Assembly: GCA_964649725.1 (NCBI GenBank)
Contig: CAZYTM010000006.1
Location: 150,285-214,284 of the forward strand
Direction of reading: 5' to 3'
Source of the DNA: CAZYTM01 sp964649725
GTDB lineage: Bacteria; Desulfobacterota; Desulfuromonadia; Geobacterales; Geobacteraceae
Length of the DNA: 64,000 nucleotides
Part shown: piece by piece, positions 8,648 to 16,494 of the stretch
How positions within the stretch are numbered: the first letter of the stretch is position 1
Layout: every line of letters starts with the position of its first letter
Notes under the pieces: model-generated
What the model was told of the DNA's origin: nothing
Seen by the model: only the letters and a program-made list of their open reading frames with translations
Database searches by the model: none
Position numbers and translations under genes: made by a program

Positions 8648-8677
8648 ATTATAACCTTTATAAAGAGTCCTTGTAAA
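8648..8677 (-). promoter_or_regulatory. Sigma-70-like promoter with palindromic spacer upstream of the TMTC-like gene
   Basis: On the minus strand TTTACA (8672-8677) and TATAAT (8648-8653) are separated by 18 nt. The spacer carries the perfect palindrome CTTTATAAAG (8656-8665). A closely similar stretch occurs near 22674. The site lies about 100 nt upstream of the start at 8549 and just after the stop of the YedE-like gene, so it probably starts a new transcript. Confidence 0.5.
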
Positions 8678-8680
8678 CTT

Positions 8681-9745
8681 TTAACTGTCAAAACGCCTCC
8701 GCAGTACCAAGGAGGTAGCTGCCAACATGATGAATCCGGCCAGTATTGCAATTTTTGCTGACAGGGAAACCCCGGCTGCAGTGGCAGCGATCCCCCATGA
8801 TTGCACTAGCGCCCCACCGATAAACATCCCCACCACTACCAGCCCGGCGTCGGCATCCCCTTCCCCGGCCTTGATCAACTGCCGGAACGGACAGCCGCCT
8901 ATAAGGACGGAGATCCAACCGACCAGACCCATCCCGAGAAAACTCCAGAGATGCTCCAGATGCGCTCCTGGCTGGCCGTAGAAGCCGAAATTGAATCTGC
9001 CGCTGACCAGATTGCAGCTGACTGCTGCCAGGAGGAAACCGATGAATCCCCAGAGCATGTACGATCGCCCCCCCAGAAGCAGGATGTCTCTGATACTGCC
9101 GGTGATGCAGAAACGGCTGCGCTGGGCGATAATGCCGAGGAGCAGCCCGGCGATCAGGGAGATCGCCAGAGGCGCATGCTGGGCGGCACTCCCCCGCGAG
9201 GAAAAGATGAGAAACCCGGGACGGACCAGCAGTAATGCCAGCAGCAGCAGAAAAACTGCCGGCATAAGCAGACCTTCGCCACGCCCGGTGTCATCCGGCG
9301 GTCCCGGCTCCACGCCATTGGCCAGGCCCCTTACCCCCAGCCAGACACCAGCCACCAGCCCGGCTACGCCGGCAAGACTGGTAAGGTCACCGGCAGTAAG
9401 CCGGAGAAAGAGCTTGATAGGGCAGCCGATGAATACCGCACACCCAACCATCAGCAAGATGCCGGCAAAGAGCCGTGGCAGCGGCGAGCTCCCCCCACGG
9501 GAACGGAATTCGCGAAAAAAGATTGCACATGCCATGGAGCCGAGCACAAAACCGAGCAATTCGGGGCGCAGGTACTGCATCCGCTGATTGTCATGAAACC
9601 CCAGTGCCCCGGCGCTGTTCTCGATGAAACAGGAGACACAGATACCTGAGTTTTCCGGATTTCCCCAGACCGACAGGAGCGCTCCCAGAGAACCGAGGAG
9701 CAGTCCTGCGGCTATTACCGTCCAGAAATGCCGGTCGCGCAACAT
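8681..9745 (-). CDS. YedE/YeeE-family membrane transporter (selenium/sulfur type)
   Basis: The protein has 354 residues and about ten hydrophobic helices in two homologous halves, as in the PF04143 YeeE/YedE family. Diagnostic pieces are SGICVSCFIENSAGALG near the N-terminus, VGCAVFIGCPIKLFLRL in the first half, and QRSRFCITGSIRD plus LIGGCPFRQLIKAGEGD in the second. The family is implicated in uptake of sulfur species, and the subgroup with this N-terminus in selenium metabolism. No selD, selU or sirA-like gene is adjacent, so the cargo is open. The ATG follows the stop of the TPR gene directly, with AGGAGG 10 nt upstream. It is the last gene of the GeoRSP-bearing run. Confidence 0.85.
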   Translation of the reverse strand: MLRDRHFWTVIAAGLLLGSLGALLSVWGNPENSGICVSCFIENSAGALGFHDNQRMQYLRPELLGFVLGSMACAIFFREFRSRGGSSPLPRLFAGILLMVGCAVFIGCPIKLFLRLTAGDLTSLAGVAGLVAGVWLGVRGLANGVEPGPPDDTGRGEGLLMPAVFLLLLALLLVRPGFLIFSSRGSAAQHAPLAISLIAGLLLGIIAQRSRFCITGSIRDILLLGGRSYMLWGFIGFLLAAVSCNLVSGRFNFGFYGQPGAHLEHLWSFLGMGLVGWISVLIGGCPFRQLIKAGEGDADAGLVVVGMFIGGALVQSWGIAATAAGVSLSAKIAILAGFIMLAATSLVLRRRFDS

Positions 9746-10303
9746 CTACTCGCACCCTCCTGCCAGACGGCTTTTGAGATAGTTTATCTTCCGCAGTGAT
9801 GCCGCCACGCTCTGGTTACCCGGATTTGCGGCAGCCCGCGCTGTAATGCTTTTCCGCCCTTCATCGACCAGCAGCTGAATCTCCTGCCTCCTGGTCAGTG
9901 GACTTTTTTCATCAAGATAGTCACCGTTCAGCTTGATTCCGGCAACATATGCCGAGAGAGCTTCATCATAAGCCCCCATCTCCTTGAGTATCCCCCCCTG
10001 GAGAATATGGCCGTGGGCTTCGCCAGGATATTTTCTCAGCAGTTCATCCAGTTTCAGCAGCGCTGCCTGATTCTTGCCGGACCGCTGCAGCTCTTCCACC
10101 GGGCCGTACAACTTGCCGATCAGTTCGATCCGGGCACGGTAGGCCATTTCACGTTCAACTGCCTTGTCAAGACCGCCACCTGCCTTGCCGGTCCCCTTGC
10201 TGCTCTCCATGACAAGCAGGATAACCAGTGCAGCACAGGCTCCTATCAGGAGCAACCAGAGCATTTTATCGAAACGGTCTTTCAACATTGAACCAACTCT
10301 CAA
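9746..10303 (-). CDS. Single-pass membrane protein with TPR-like region
   Basis: The protein has 185 residues. One membrane helix (about residues 13-31, KMLWLLLIGACAALVILLVM) is followed by a hydrophilic helical region with TPR-like units (NQAALLKLDELLRKYPGEAHGHILQGGILKEMGAYDEALSAY, shown here as two adjoining helices). The soluble part is expected outside the cytoplasm. It may start at the TTG overlapping the upstream stop by 4 nt (10303) or at the ATG at 10288; coupling favours either. It could be a scaffold for the lipoprotein and transporter encoded on either side. No enzymatic motif is seen. Confidence 0.7.
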   Translation of the reverse strand: MRVGSMLKDRFDKMLWLLLIGACAALVILLVMESSKGTGKAGGGLDKAVEREMAYRARIELIGKLYGPVEELQRSGKNQAALLKLDELLRKYPGEAHGHILQGGILKEMGAYDEALSAYVAGIKLNGDYLDEKSPLTRRQEIQLLVDEGRKSITARAAANPGNQSVAASLRKINYLKSRLAGGCE

Positions 10304-11205
10304 TATTTCTGATAAGGGGGCATATTCACCCGCCTGGCCATCTCTCTGATCGGATTGTAGTCGCTATCTGGAAGCTCTTCGTATCCGTCGATCCAGGCAG
10401 CTTTCATCACTTTCAGCCGCTCTCCGTCTACTTCGGCAGTATCGGTCGGTCGCAACGCCAGGAGTGCCGCTTTGACCTTTTTGAGCAGCGCTGCATCGAC
10501 ATCTTTGGCTGCGGCAAAGGTGCAGTATGGGACCGGCTGGCTCTGGGCAAGGATGACAAAGTCATCAGCGGTAATCTTCCCATCCCTGGTCATGTTTTCC
10601 AGGTCGAGTACCGGCGCTGCCGCCACGTCGAATTTGCCATAGAGGACGCCATAGATCAGCTTCTCATGCTTGAAAGAGCCTGGGGGGATGGAGTAGATGC
10701 CGAGATCCCGTTCCGGATTTATACCTGCAGCAAGCATCAGGTCATATTCGGCCAGATAGCCGGTAGGTGCAAGCATAGGCCCGAAAGAGAGTCTTTTCCC
10801 GCGTATATCGGCAAGCTTTTCGATACCACTACCTTTGCGGGCGATAATGGCGCCGGCAGTCCGCGCCCCGAGCTTCCCCCGCTTTTCTGTAGCGATCAGC
10901 TGAACCCCGAAGTTCTCCCGCAAGATCACATAGATGAGCGAATTGGTATGGGTAAAGGTAAACTCGCCGGCCTTGAAGCGCTTCTCGAAATCATGGGTAT
11001 CTACCGGCACCATGACGAAGTCGACCCCCACTCTGTCGGAGAGATAACGGGTCAGGGGGAGAAACCGCTGCGAAGTCTCCTGCTCGCTGTTACAGAGCAT
11101 ATAGCCTATCTTGACTACCTGACGTTTGCCGCCATCCTTGCATCCGGTCAACATCACCAGGATAGCCAGAAGGAGCAGATAACCGCTCATGCGCAGCTTG
11201 TTCAT
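10300..11205 (-). CDS. PhnD-like periplasmic substrate-binding lipoprotein
   Basis: The protein has 301 residues. A signal peptide ends in the lipobox LTGC (Cys about residue 22). The mature part reads like the phosphate/phosphite/phosphonate-binding PhnD family: VKIGYMLCNSEQETSQRFLPLTRYLSDRVG, then FTHTNSLIYVILRE, LADIRGKRLSFGP and YGKFDVAAAP. No ABC permease or ATPase lies near, so it may act as a sensor, scavenger or chaperone rather than as transporter feed. The start has a GGGGA box 7 nt upstream. It sits between the FmdE-like and TPR genes in a tight array. Confidence 0.82.
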   Translation of the reverse strand: MNKLRMSGYLLLLAILVMLTGCKDGGKRQVVKIGYMLCNSEQETSQRFLPLTRYLSDRVGVDFVMVPVDTHDFEKRFKAGEFTFTHTNSLIYVILRENFGVQLIATEKRGKLGARTAGAIIARKGSGIEKLADIRGKRLSFGPMLAPTGYLAEYDLMLAAGINPERDLGIYSIPPGSFKHEKLIYGVLYGKFDVAAAPVLDLENMTRDGKITADDFVILAQSQPVPYCTFAAAKDVDAALLKKVKAALLALRPTDTAEVDGERLKVMKAAWIDGYEELPDSDYNPIREMARRVNMPPYQKY

Positions 11206-11231
11206 AGCTACTTCCCCGTTTCTCTGAAGAA

Positions 11232-11753
11232 TTATCTCCTGGCCTGTTCAGCGCAAGGGATGCAGAGTAATTTGCCGGCCACTTCAGAGAGCCTGGTCTC
11301 CATGACACTCTCCCCGCAGTGAGCACAATCAGCCGATGCACGAATTCTGGCCGGCCTGATATCCTCATAAGGAACCATCTTTATCGATAATATCTGTTCT
11401 GCATCTGCATGCAGCAGATAGTCGGCAAATACCTTTCTATCCTCTCTGACTGCTGCAGGGATCACCTGCCAGTTGAAGGAGACCCTTACCGCTTGCTCCT
11501 TGGCGCGGGAATAGAGGGTATAGACATGTTTGCCATGATCACGGAACAACAGATTCCCCTTGCCGAAGCTGCAACCTGTCAGGCACTGCAGCGCATCGAC
11601 GCCGCAGGCATCGTTTTCGACTATGGCAAAGACCTCCTCATCTGCGGAACGGACCAATTCCAGAGTCTGCATCGCCGCCATAGACATCCGGTAACCTATT
11701 GCCAGACCTGGGCAGCTATGCCCATGAAAACTGACTATCTCTGCAAATTCCAT
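11232..11753 (-). CDS. FmdE-family protein with C-terminal zinc ribbon
   Basis: I choose the ATG at 11753 (MEFAEIVSFHGHSCPG, 173 residues), which overlaps the upstream TGA by one base and has GAGGTG 5 nt upstream; the frame open to 11849 lies inside the SPASM gene. The N-terminal HGHSCPGLAIGYRMS and the downstream ENDACGVDALQCLTGCSFGKGNL are diagnostic of PF02663 (FmdE), which carries conserved Cys and His metal ligands. The C-terminus CAHCGES...CIPCAEQ is a four-Cys zinc ribbon. FmdE was named from formylmethanofuran dehydrogenase clusters, but no such enzyme is here. A metal- or cofactor-delivery role beside the GeoRSP genes is inference. Confidence 0.85.
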   Translation of the reverse strand: MEFAEIVSFHGHSCPGLAIGYRMSMAAMQTLELVRSADEEVFAIVENDACGVDALQCLTGCSFGKGNLLFRDHGKHVYTLYSRAKEQAVRVSFNWQVIPAAVREDRKVFADYLLHADAEQILSIKMVPYEDIRPARIRASADCAHCGESVMETRLSEVAGKLLCIPCAEQARR

Positions 11754-12673
11754 CAGCACCTCGGCAAGTCGTCGCGGCCGCAAGCCGGATCGATTTCGTC
11801 GATTGAGGTGAAGCAGGCATAAGCACGACCGCGACAACCGCCACGACACTCTGCCAGTTCAGCACAGTTACCGCAGGCCGCCGGATGCTGCAACAGCTCT
11901 TTACGGAACTCCTTTTTCGCTGGCGAGCAGACCACTTCCGACAGCGATGTCACCTTCAGGTCGCCAAGTCTGACCGGCAGTGAAGGGCAGGGGAAGATAC
12001 CCCCGTCCGGGTCAATGGCCAGCATGGTGTTGGCTGCCTGGCAGCCACCTTGCGGAAATGGCACCCCCGGATGGAAAGCCCGCCAGAGAAACGGGTCGTG
12101 GATCGTGCTATTCACCCCTGCCAGGGGAGCTACTGCAGCAAGCTTGCCGGTCAGCTCCGCCTGCTCCTGCCGACTGAGATAAAATGCTTCTCCGCCATTG
12201 TACAGCCGCTGCATCGGCAGGACCAGCCGCTTTATCCGCTGTTCCCGACAGAAGGCCAGCAATTCCGGCAGCTCTTGCCAATTCTCCCTGGTGACTGCAA
12301 ATGACAAACCGAGCGTAACACTGCCGGCGCCATCCCCCTTGTCCCAGTTCATACCTCCGGCCGCTGACACATCTCGCACTGTTGCCAAGCTGTCGCAGGC
12401 CAACAGCAGTTCCTTCACCCCGGCCAGGAGCTCCCTGCTGCTCTGGTCGACAAACATCTCCTTAAGCACGGTCAGCGAAACAGCCAGCGAAGCACCCTTG
12501 AATTGCGCCAGCAGCGGAGCAAGATCGGCACTGCGGAACTTGCCGCCGACCTGCAGCTGCAGCATCAGAGGCCGGCATGCCATAATTTCTGCGGCAATCC
12601 TCTGCAGGAGAGGAGTATCAGTAGCCTCGCCAGGAAGGTCCCAGAATATAGTTATCGGTCTTGCCAATTCCAT
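11753..12673 (-). CDS. GeoRSP system SPASM-domain protein lacking the radical SAM cysteines
   Basis: The protein has 306 residues. Its N-terminal half looks like a worn radical SAM barrel (ITIFWDLPGE, LMLQLQVGG) without any CxxxCxxC. The C-terminal half keeps a SPASM-like cysteine set: GGCQAANTM, GIFPCPSLP, CGNCAELAECRGGCRG, YACF, PACG and the last residue Cys. It therefore probably binds auxiliary Fe-S clusters but cannot cleave SAM. It follows the radical SAM/SPASM gene by about 50 nt, with GAGG 7 nt before the ATG. This is the gene order of the GeoRSP system described in Geobacter genomes. It may be a partner that presents or receives substrate or electrons. Confidence 0.82.
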   Translation of the reverse strand: MELARPITIFWDLPGEATDTPLLQRIAAEIMACRPLMLQLQVGGKFRSADLAPLLAQFKGASLAVSLTVLKEMFVDQSSRELLAGVKELLLACDSLATVRDVSAAGGMNWDKGDGAGSVTLGLSFAVTRENWQELPELLAFCREQRIKRLVLPMQRLYNGGEAFYLSRQEQAELTGKLAAVAPLAGVNSTIHDPFLWRAFHPGVPFPQGGCQAANTMLAIDPDGGIFPCPSLPVRLGDLKVTSLSEVVCSPAKKEFRKELLQHPAACGNCAELAECRGGCRGRAYACFTSIDEIDPACGRDDLPRC

Positions 12674-12725
12674 GTACTGCCTCGAAAGTATACCCAGCCC
12701 TGTTTATGTCAGTGCTACATCTGCT

Positions 12726-13751
12726 TCATTCTGCCGCAGTCTCATCAGCCCAGCAATGCGGGTCAGGGCTGTTCAGATCGCCGGTAAGGGCCAGCGCCCG
12801 GGCGCTGCAGCCGCCAAGACACTCTTCGTATTTACTGCAGCCGGAGCATTTTCCGGTCGCCTGCTTGTTGCGCATCTTTGCCAGTACCGGCGAGTCGCGC
12901 CATACCTCGCGCAGGTCGTCTTTTGCGATGTTGCCTATGACGACCGGGATGAACCCGCAAGGGGTGATATCACCATTCGCCTTTATATTGAGCGACAGCT
13001 TGCCGCAGACACTCCCCTTCACCATGTTTCCTGCATCACGGGCGCCGAGCAGTGCGATGATCGGATCATCGAGAGAAATATCGAGCCCCCGTACCTCACC
13101 TTTTGCAGCGATCGCCCTGACATAGAAATCTTTCCACTCCGCCGGGGTCAGATCGAGTTCATCCTTATGCGCCAGACCAAGTCCGGAACATTTGAAGTTA
13201 TGGAAGTTGAGCTGACCGGTCCGTTGCTCCAGGGCAAAGGCGACCAGTTCATCGATGGCCTGATGATTAATCCGGCAGATTACCGTAGAGATGGAAGTGG
13301 CAATCCCCTCCGCTGCCAGATGGCCGAGAGCAGCTACAGCCCGGTCGTGGCTGCCGCTAATGCCACGAAAGCTGTCATGCACTTCGGCAAGATGACTGTC
13401 GATACTGATCCCGACCTTGGAGAAACCAGCCCCTTTAAGCGCTGCAGCTTTCTCTGCATCGATCAGCCAGCCGTTGCTGTTCATGGAGAGACGCAGGCCA
13501 AGCCCTTTGGCGAATCTGGCGATGTCAAGCAGCCCTTGGTGGAGAAGCGGTTCACCGCCACCTAAATTGATGGAAAAGACCCCGGCTTTGGCAACCTTTT
13601 CCAGCGCGGCAAAGAGGATATCCAACTCCAGTTCGTCATGGGTATCCTCACGGCTGTAGCAGTGGCGACAAGCGAAGTTGCAGCTGTTGTTGATCGCCCA
13701 GTTGATGGTCAGCGGTGCTTGCAATGCCGGCAGCTTGTCGTCAATTCTCAT
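12726..13751 (-). CDS. GeoRSP system radical SAM/SPASM protein
   Basis: The start is set at the ATG at 13751 (MRIDDKLPALQAPLTINWA, 341 residues), overlapping the PqqD-like gene's end by 11 nt; an upstream in-frame start at 13793 would overlap it further. The radical SAM motif is CNFACRHC (Cys24, 28, 31) with GGGEPLLH next. The C-terminal SPASM domain shows CGKLSL, ITPCGF, CSGCSKYEECLGGCSAR and CW. SPASM enzymes with a PqqD-type partner usually modify ribosomally made peptides (PqqE, sactisynthases, mycofactocin MftC). The peptide target is not known for this family. The VHPC peptide at 21430-21489 lies in the same run and is my candidate. Confidence 0.88.
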   Translation of the reverse strand: MRIDDKLPALQAPLTINWAINNSCNFACRHCYSREDTHDELELDILFAALEKVAKAGVFSINLGGGEPLLHQGLLDIARFAKGLGLRLSMNSNGWLIDAEKAAALKGAGFSKVGISIDSHLAEVHDSFRGISGSHDRAVAALGHLAAEGIATSISTVICRINHQAIDELVAFALEQRTGQLNFHNFKCSGLGLAHKDELDLTPAEWKDFYVRAIAAKGEVRGLDISLDDPIIALLGARDAGNMVKGSVCGKLSLNIKANGDITPCGFIPVVIGNIAKDDLREVWRDSPVLAKMRNKQATGKCSGCSKYEECLGGCSARALALTGDLNSPDPHCWADETAAE

Positions 13752-14055
13752 AGGATATGAACCCTTTTTCAACGAGTTCCTGGAGAAAATCATCTACATC
13801 TTCCCGCAGGATATCCTCCTCAACCTCGAACTGTGTCAGGAGATCGGAAACGATATCGGCGCTGCTCCTTCCATCACAAAGTTTCCATATCTCTGTGCCA
13901 AGATAATTGAGCGACAACATGGTGCCTCCGGAAAAGAGGACCGAAGTCCCGATCTCCGCCACATCTTCGCCACGGTCGAGCCCGGCTACAGCCTCTGCCA
14001 AAGGCTCATCCTCTTCCCGCCACATGACGTCCGGATTACGTATGATTTTTCGCAT
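13741..14055 (-). CDS. GeoRSP system PqqD-like peptide-binding protein
   Basis: The protein has 104 residues. The pattern (NPDVMWREEDEP, GTSVLFSGGTMLSLNYLGTEIWKLCDGRSSADIVSDLL, then VDDFLQELVEKGFIS) matches the PqqD/RRE family, a winged-helix-like domain that binds the leader of a precursor peptide and hands it to a radical SAM enzyme. The ATG has AGAGGA 5 nt upstream, and its end overlaps the radical SAM gene, so the two are translationally coupled. It is about 15 residues longer than free-standing PqqD. The presence of this domain is the strongest internal sign that the neighbouring enzyme acts on a peptide. Confidence 0.88.
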   Translation of the reverse strand: MRKIIRNPDVMWREEDEPLAEAVAGLDRGEDVAEIGTSVLFSGGTMLSLNYLGTEIWKLCDGRSSADIVSDLLTQFEVEEDILREDVDDFLQELVEKGFISYEN

Positions 14056-14083
14056 CTGCTTCCTCTAACCTAATATTGCCTGT

Positions 14084-14110
14084 TTTCCATCCATAGTTTC
14101 CGGATGGAAA
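14084..14110. other. Perfect 9-bp inverted repeat between cupin and PqqD-like genes
   Basis: TTTCCATCC (14084-14092) and GGATGGAAA (14102-14110) pair around a 9-nt loop in the 59-nt gap. No T-run follows on the minus strand, so this is more likely an mRNA processing or stabilising hairpin, or an operator, than a terminator. It could set the level of the GeoRSP genes relative to the upstream genes. Confidence 0.4.
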
Positions 14111-14114
14111 CGAC

Positions 14115-14435
14115 CTAGTCCCCCTGGGACATTATCGAGGCGATGACCAGATTCTCCTGCGACGAGTTGCGGATACCATGGTCCTCCAGAGCAGGGACGA
14201 TGACGATCTGCCCCACAGTGATGGCACTGGAATCTTTACCGGAAAGGAGTTCGCCGGTACCTTCCATGACCATCCAGATATGGCTGCCATGATGGGTATG
14301 GGTTATGATCTCCTGCCCCGGCTTCATGCAGATCAGGCTGATCCTGGAATGATCGTCCGACCAGATCGTCTCATGATAGCGTTTCGCATCGTCGAATTTC
14401 TTGATCTTCTGTACATCGAGCACCACTGTTTTCAT
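14115..14435 (-). CDS. Small single-domain cupin
   Basis: The protein has 106 residues and forms one cupin barrel. Motif 1 is GQEIITHTHHGSHIWMVMEGTGE, with three or four histidines and a Glu as metal ligands; motif 2 is PALEDHGIRNSS. Such proteins range from metal sensors to small isomerases and dioxygenases, and the sequence does not choose between them. It lies between the permease gene and the GeoRSP trio, all in one direction. A role in metal or cofactor handling for the maturation system is possible but is inference from position. Confidence 0.75.
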   Translation of the reverse strand: MKTVVLDVQKIKKFDDAKRYHETIWSDDHSRISLICMKPGQEIITHTHHGSHIWMVMEGTGELLSGKDSSAITVGQIVIVPALEDHGIRNSSQENLVIASIMSQGD

Positions 14436-14495
14436 TTAATCGCTCCTTGAGTAATTACTCCCCCTGTCAGAGGGTGTCACCGATAAATTTCCAGG

Positions 14496-16379
14496 TCAGG
14501 CTTTATTCACCATCTTCAAGACCTTGCCGATAAGCTCTGCAGCGCGTTCGAGCAGATTGGCAAAGACCGAGACATGCAACTTCTGGCTACTTTCTGAAAT
14601 TCCTGCAAAGCGCACTCCAAAACTTGTCGAGAGCCGGTTCGCCGCATCCAGACTGTTTTTGCCAGCTGACGATGCAACAGGGACAATCATTGTCCCCCTC
14701 CCCTTGGCATTATTCTCTGCCAGCAGACGTAATTCCGCTTCCCCCAAGCTTTTCTCGGCAAAAAAGAGCCAGAGCTGGCCATAATCTTCCAGCAGACTTT
14801 CACTGAGCAGCGGGATATCATTGCGAGTGGCCAATCTGACCCGGTATCCTTTTTGCTCCAGAGCTTCCTTCACCTTGGAACCGACCAGAGCTGACGACAG
14901 CCCGGCATTTTCCGTAAGGGTGTAGATGAGGATATTTTTCTTTGCGGTGCCGCTCTGCTGTTCAAGCCACTCCGCGACGTTGAGCATATATCTCTGATTG
15001 TCATAACGCCCTGCTGCCGAACTGGCAAAGCGCCCGGCAGCTGCATCAAAGACGATACCCCCGCGACTTTCCGCCTCGTTACTGTAAGTAGCGATGCCGC
15101 CGCTACCCTCTTGATCCATTACCATTCTAACCTGCGGACCTGTTTTCCGGATATCCGCCGTTGTGCCACCGGAAAGGGAACTGACCCCTTTAAGAAGCGG
15201 ATTACCCAGATCGACCCCTGGGACGAATACCAGCAGCTGGAAGGTATAAGCGATGAGCAGGGTACCGGTCAGACAGAGAAACATATAGAGGAGAAAGACC
15301 CTCTTTTTGAAGAATGTCCAGAACATCACCATGGTCGGAACCGCTGTCACCGGGCCGCCGATCATGAAAGCCAACGCTGCACCGCCGTCCAGAGTACCGC
15401 TCAGCGACCCCTTGATGTGATAGATGATGCTGGAGGCGCTGATCTGATGGAGAAAGATCGGTACCGATGCCAGAGTGACCCAGACGATATTAAGTGCACC
15501 CTTCTCGCCAAAGAGCCGATATACCCACTCGCTCGGCATATACCGCTCGACCACCGCACCGACCGTGACGCCGACTATGACATACTTGCCGACCAGCCAG
15601 AGCATCTCCGTCGATTTAGCCAGGAATACCAGGAATTTGTTACCTGTCTTCACTGCCACCCGGTTGCCGAAATTGCGTCGGCAGTTGCAGCGTAGCCGCT
15701 CGTCCGGATAATCTTCATCATGGAAATCACCCCTGACAATTGCCCCATCAATGAATATATCGCTCTTTCTGAACCCCTCCCTCTTGCTCAGGAAATGGGT
15801 CACCAGCCCGGCAAAGATCCCCATGGACAAAGCCGAAACAGTCCTGATGACGGTCCATTCCGGGCCGAGATCGTTCAGAGTGAGCAGATAGGTGGTGGGG
15901 CTAAGTAGCGGCGAGGTGACCATCAGGGCCATGACCGGTGCCAGTGGTATGCCGGCAAAGAGGAGGCTTATCGCCGTAGTCAAGGTACCACAGGCACAGA
16001 GCGGAGTAATTATCCCCACCAGCGAGGCGAGGAAAACGCTCGCCACCCCGTACTTTTTCAGCGAAGCCTGCAGCTTGACGGCAATCTTGTAAGTGCGGAG
16101 ATAGCCGGCGATCAGGATACCGAAAAGGAAGTAGGGTAATACTTCCCATAGTTCAACCAGGATCCCCTTCTTGCTGAACAACAGGTCCCATATTTCATTC
16201 CCCAACAGGAGCGGGAATGGCCCCGGTCTCTCGGTAGCGACAACCAGATGCCCACCCGGGCCGTAGACCCAGACATGCCAGGCGATGAGGAAGAATGATG
16301 CCAGAATCATACCGAACAGCATCCAGTTCCCGGATCTCCCCTGGTTGCCGTGGATATCGCAGGCTTCTTTGCGTTTCAT
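14496..16379 (-). CDS. PF03773-type permease with extra extracytoplasmic C-terminal domain
   Basis: The start is probably the ATG at 16379 (MKRKEACDIHGNQG, 627 residues); an ATG at 16400 is possible. Residues ~20-400 are polytopic with the family signature GIITPLCACGTLTTAISLLFAG and a second related half (ASVPIFLHQISASSIIYH, GGPVTAVPTMVMF), as in ArsP/DUF318 permeases. The membrane part is followed by about 220 soluble residues (FDAAAGRFASSAAGRY, KNILIYTLTENAGLSS, GQLWLFFAEKSLGEAE) that resemble a DUF4350/GldG-like Rossmann fold. That fusion makes the protein about twice the usual length. ArsP members export organoarsenicals; no arsenic genes are near, so the cargo is unknown. Confidence 0.8.
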   Translation of the reverse strand: MKRKEACDIHGNQGRSGNWMLFGMILASFFLIAWHVWVYGPGGHLVVATERPGPFPLLLGNEIWDLLFSKKGILVELWEVLPYFLFGILIAGYLRTYKIAVKLQASLKKYGVASVFLASLVGIITPLCACGTLTTAISLLFAGIPLAPVMALMVTSPLLSPTTYLLTLNDLGPEWTVIRTVSALSMGIFAGLVTHFLSKREGFRKSDIFIDGAIVRGDFHDEDYPDERLRCNCRRNFGNRVAVKTGNKFLVFLAKSTEMLWLVGKYVIVGVTVGAVVERYMPSEWVYRLFGEKGALNIVWVTLASVPIFLHQISASSIIYHIKGSLSGTLDGGAALAFMIGGPVTAVPTMVMFWTFFKKRVFLLYMFLCLTGTLLIAYTFQLLVFVPGVDLGNPLLKGVSSLSGGTTADIRKTGPQVRMVMDQEGSGGIATYSNEAESRGGIVFDAAAGRFASSAAGRYDNQRYMLNVAEWLEQQSGTAKKNILIYTLTENAGLSSALVGSKVKEALEQKGYRVRLATRNDIPLLSESLLEDYGQLWLFFAEKSLGEAELRLLAENNAKGRGTMIVPVASSAGKNSLDAANRLSTSFGVRFAGISESSQKLHVSVFANLLERAAELIGKVLKMVNKA

Positions 16380-16494
16380 GGCAAACAGATTCAGTGGCAT
16401 GGCACCACTCTGTCGTAGCGACCCAGCAGTTTGTTTGCGCGGTTACAGCATATCACCGGCAAATACCCCCCCTGGTTGTCGGCAGCTGAACTTA

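Noticed and set aside
12198..13565. 455-residue plus-strand frame
   Set aside because: Antisense to the GeoRSP radical SAM and SPASM genes, which have clear motifs; no domain in the plus frame.
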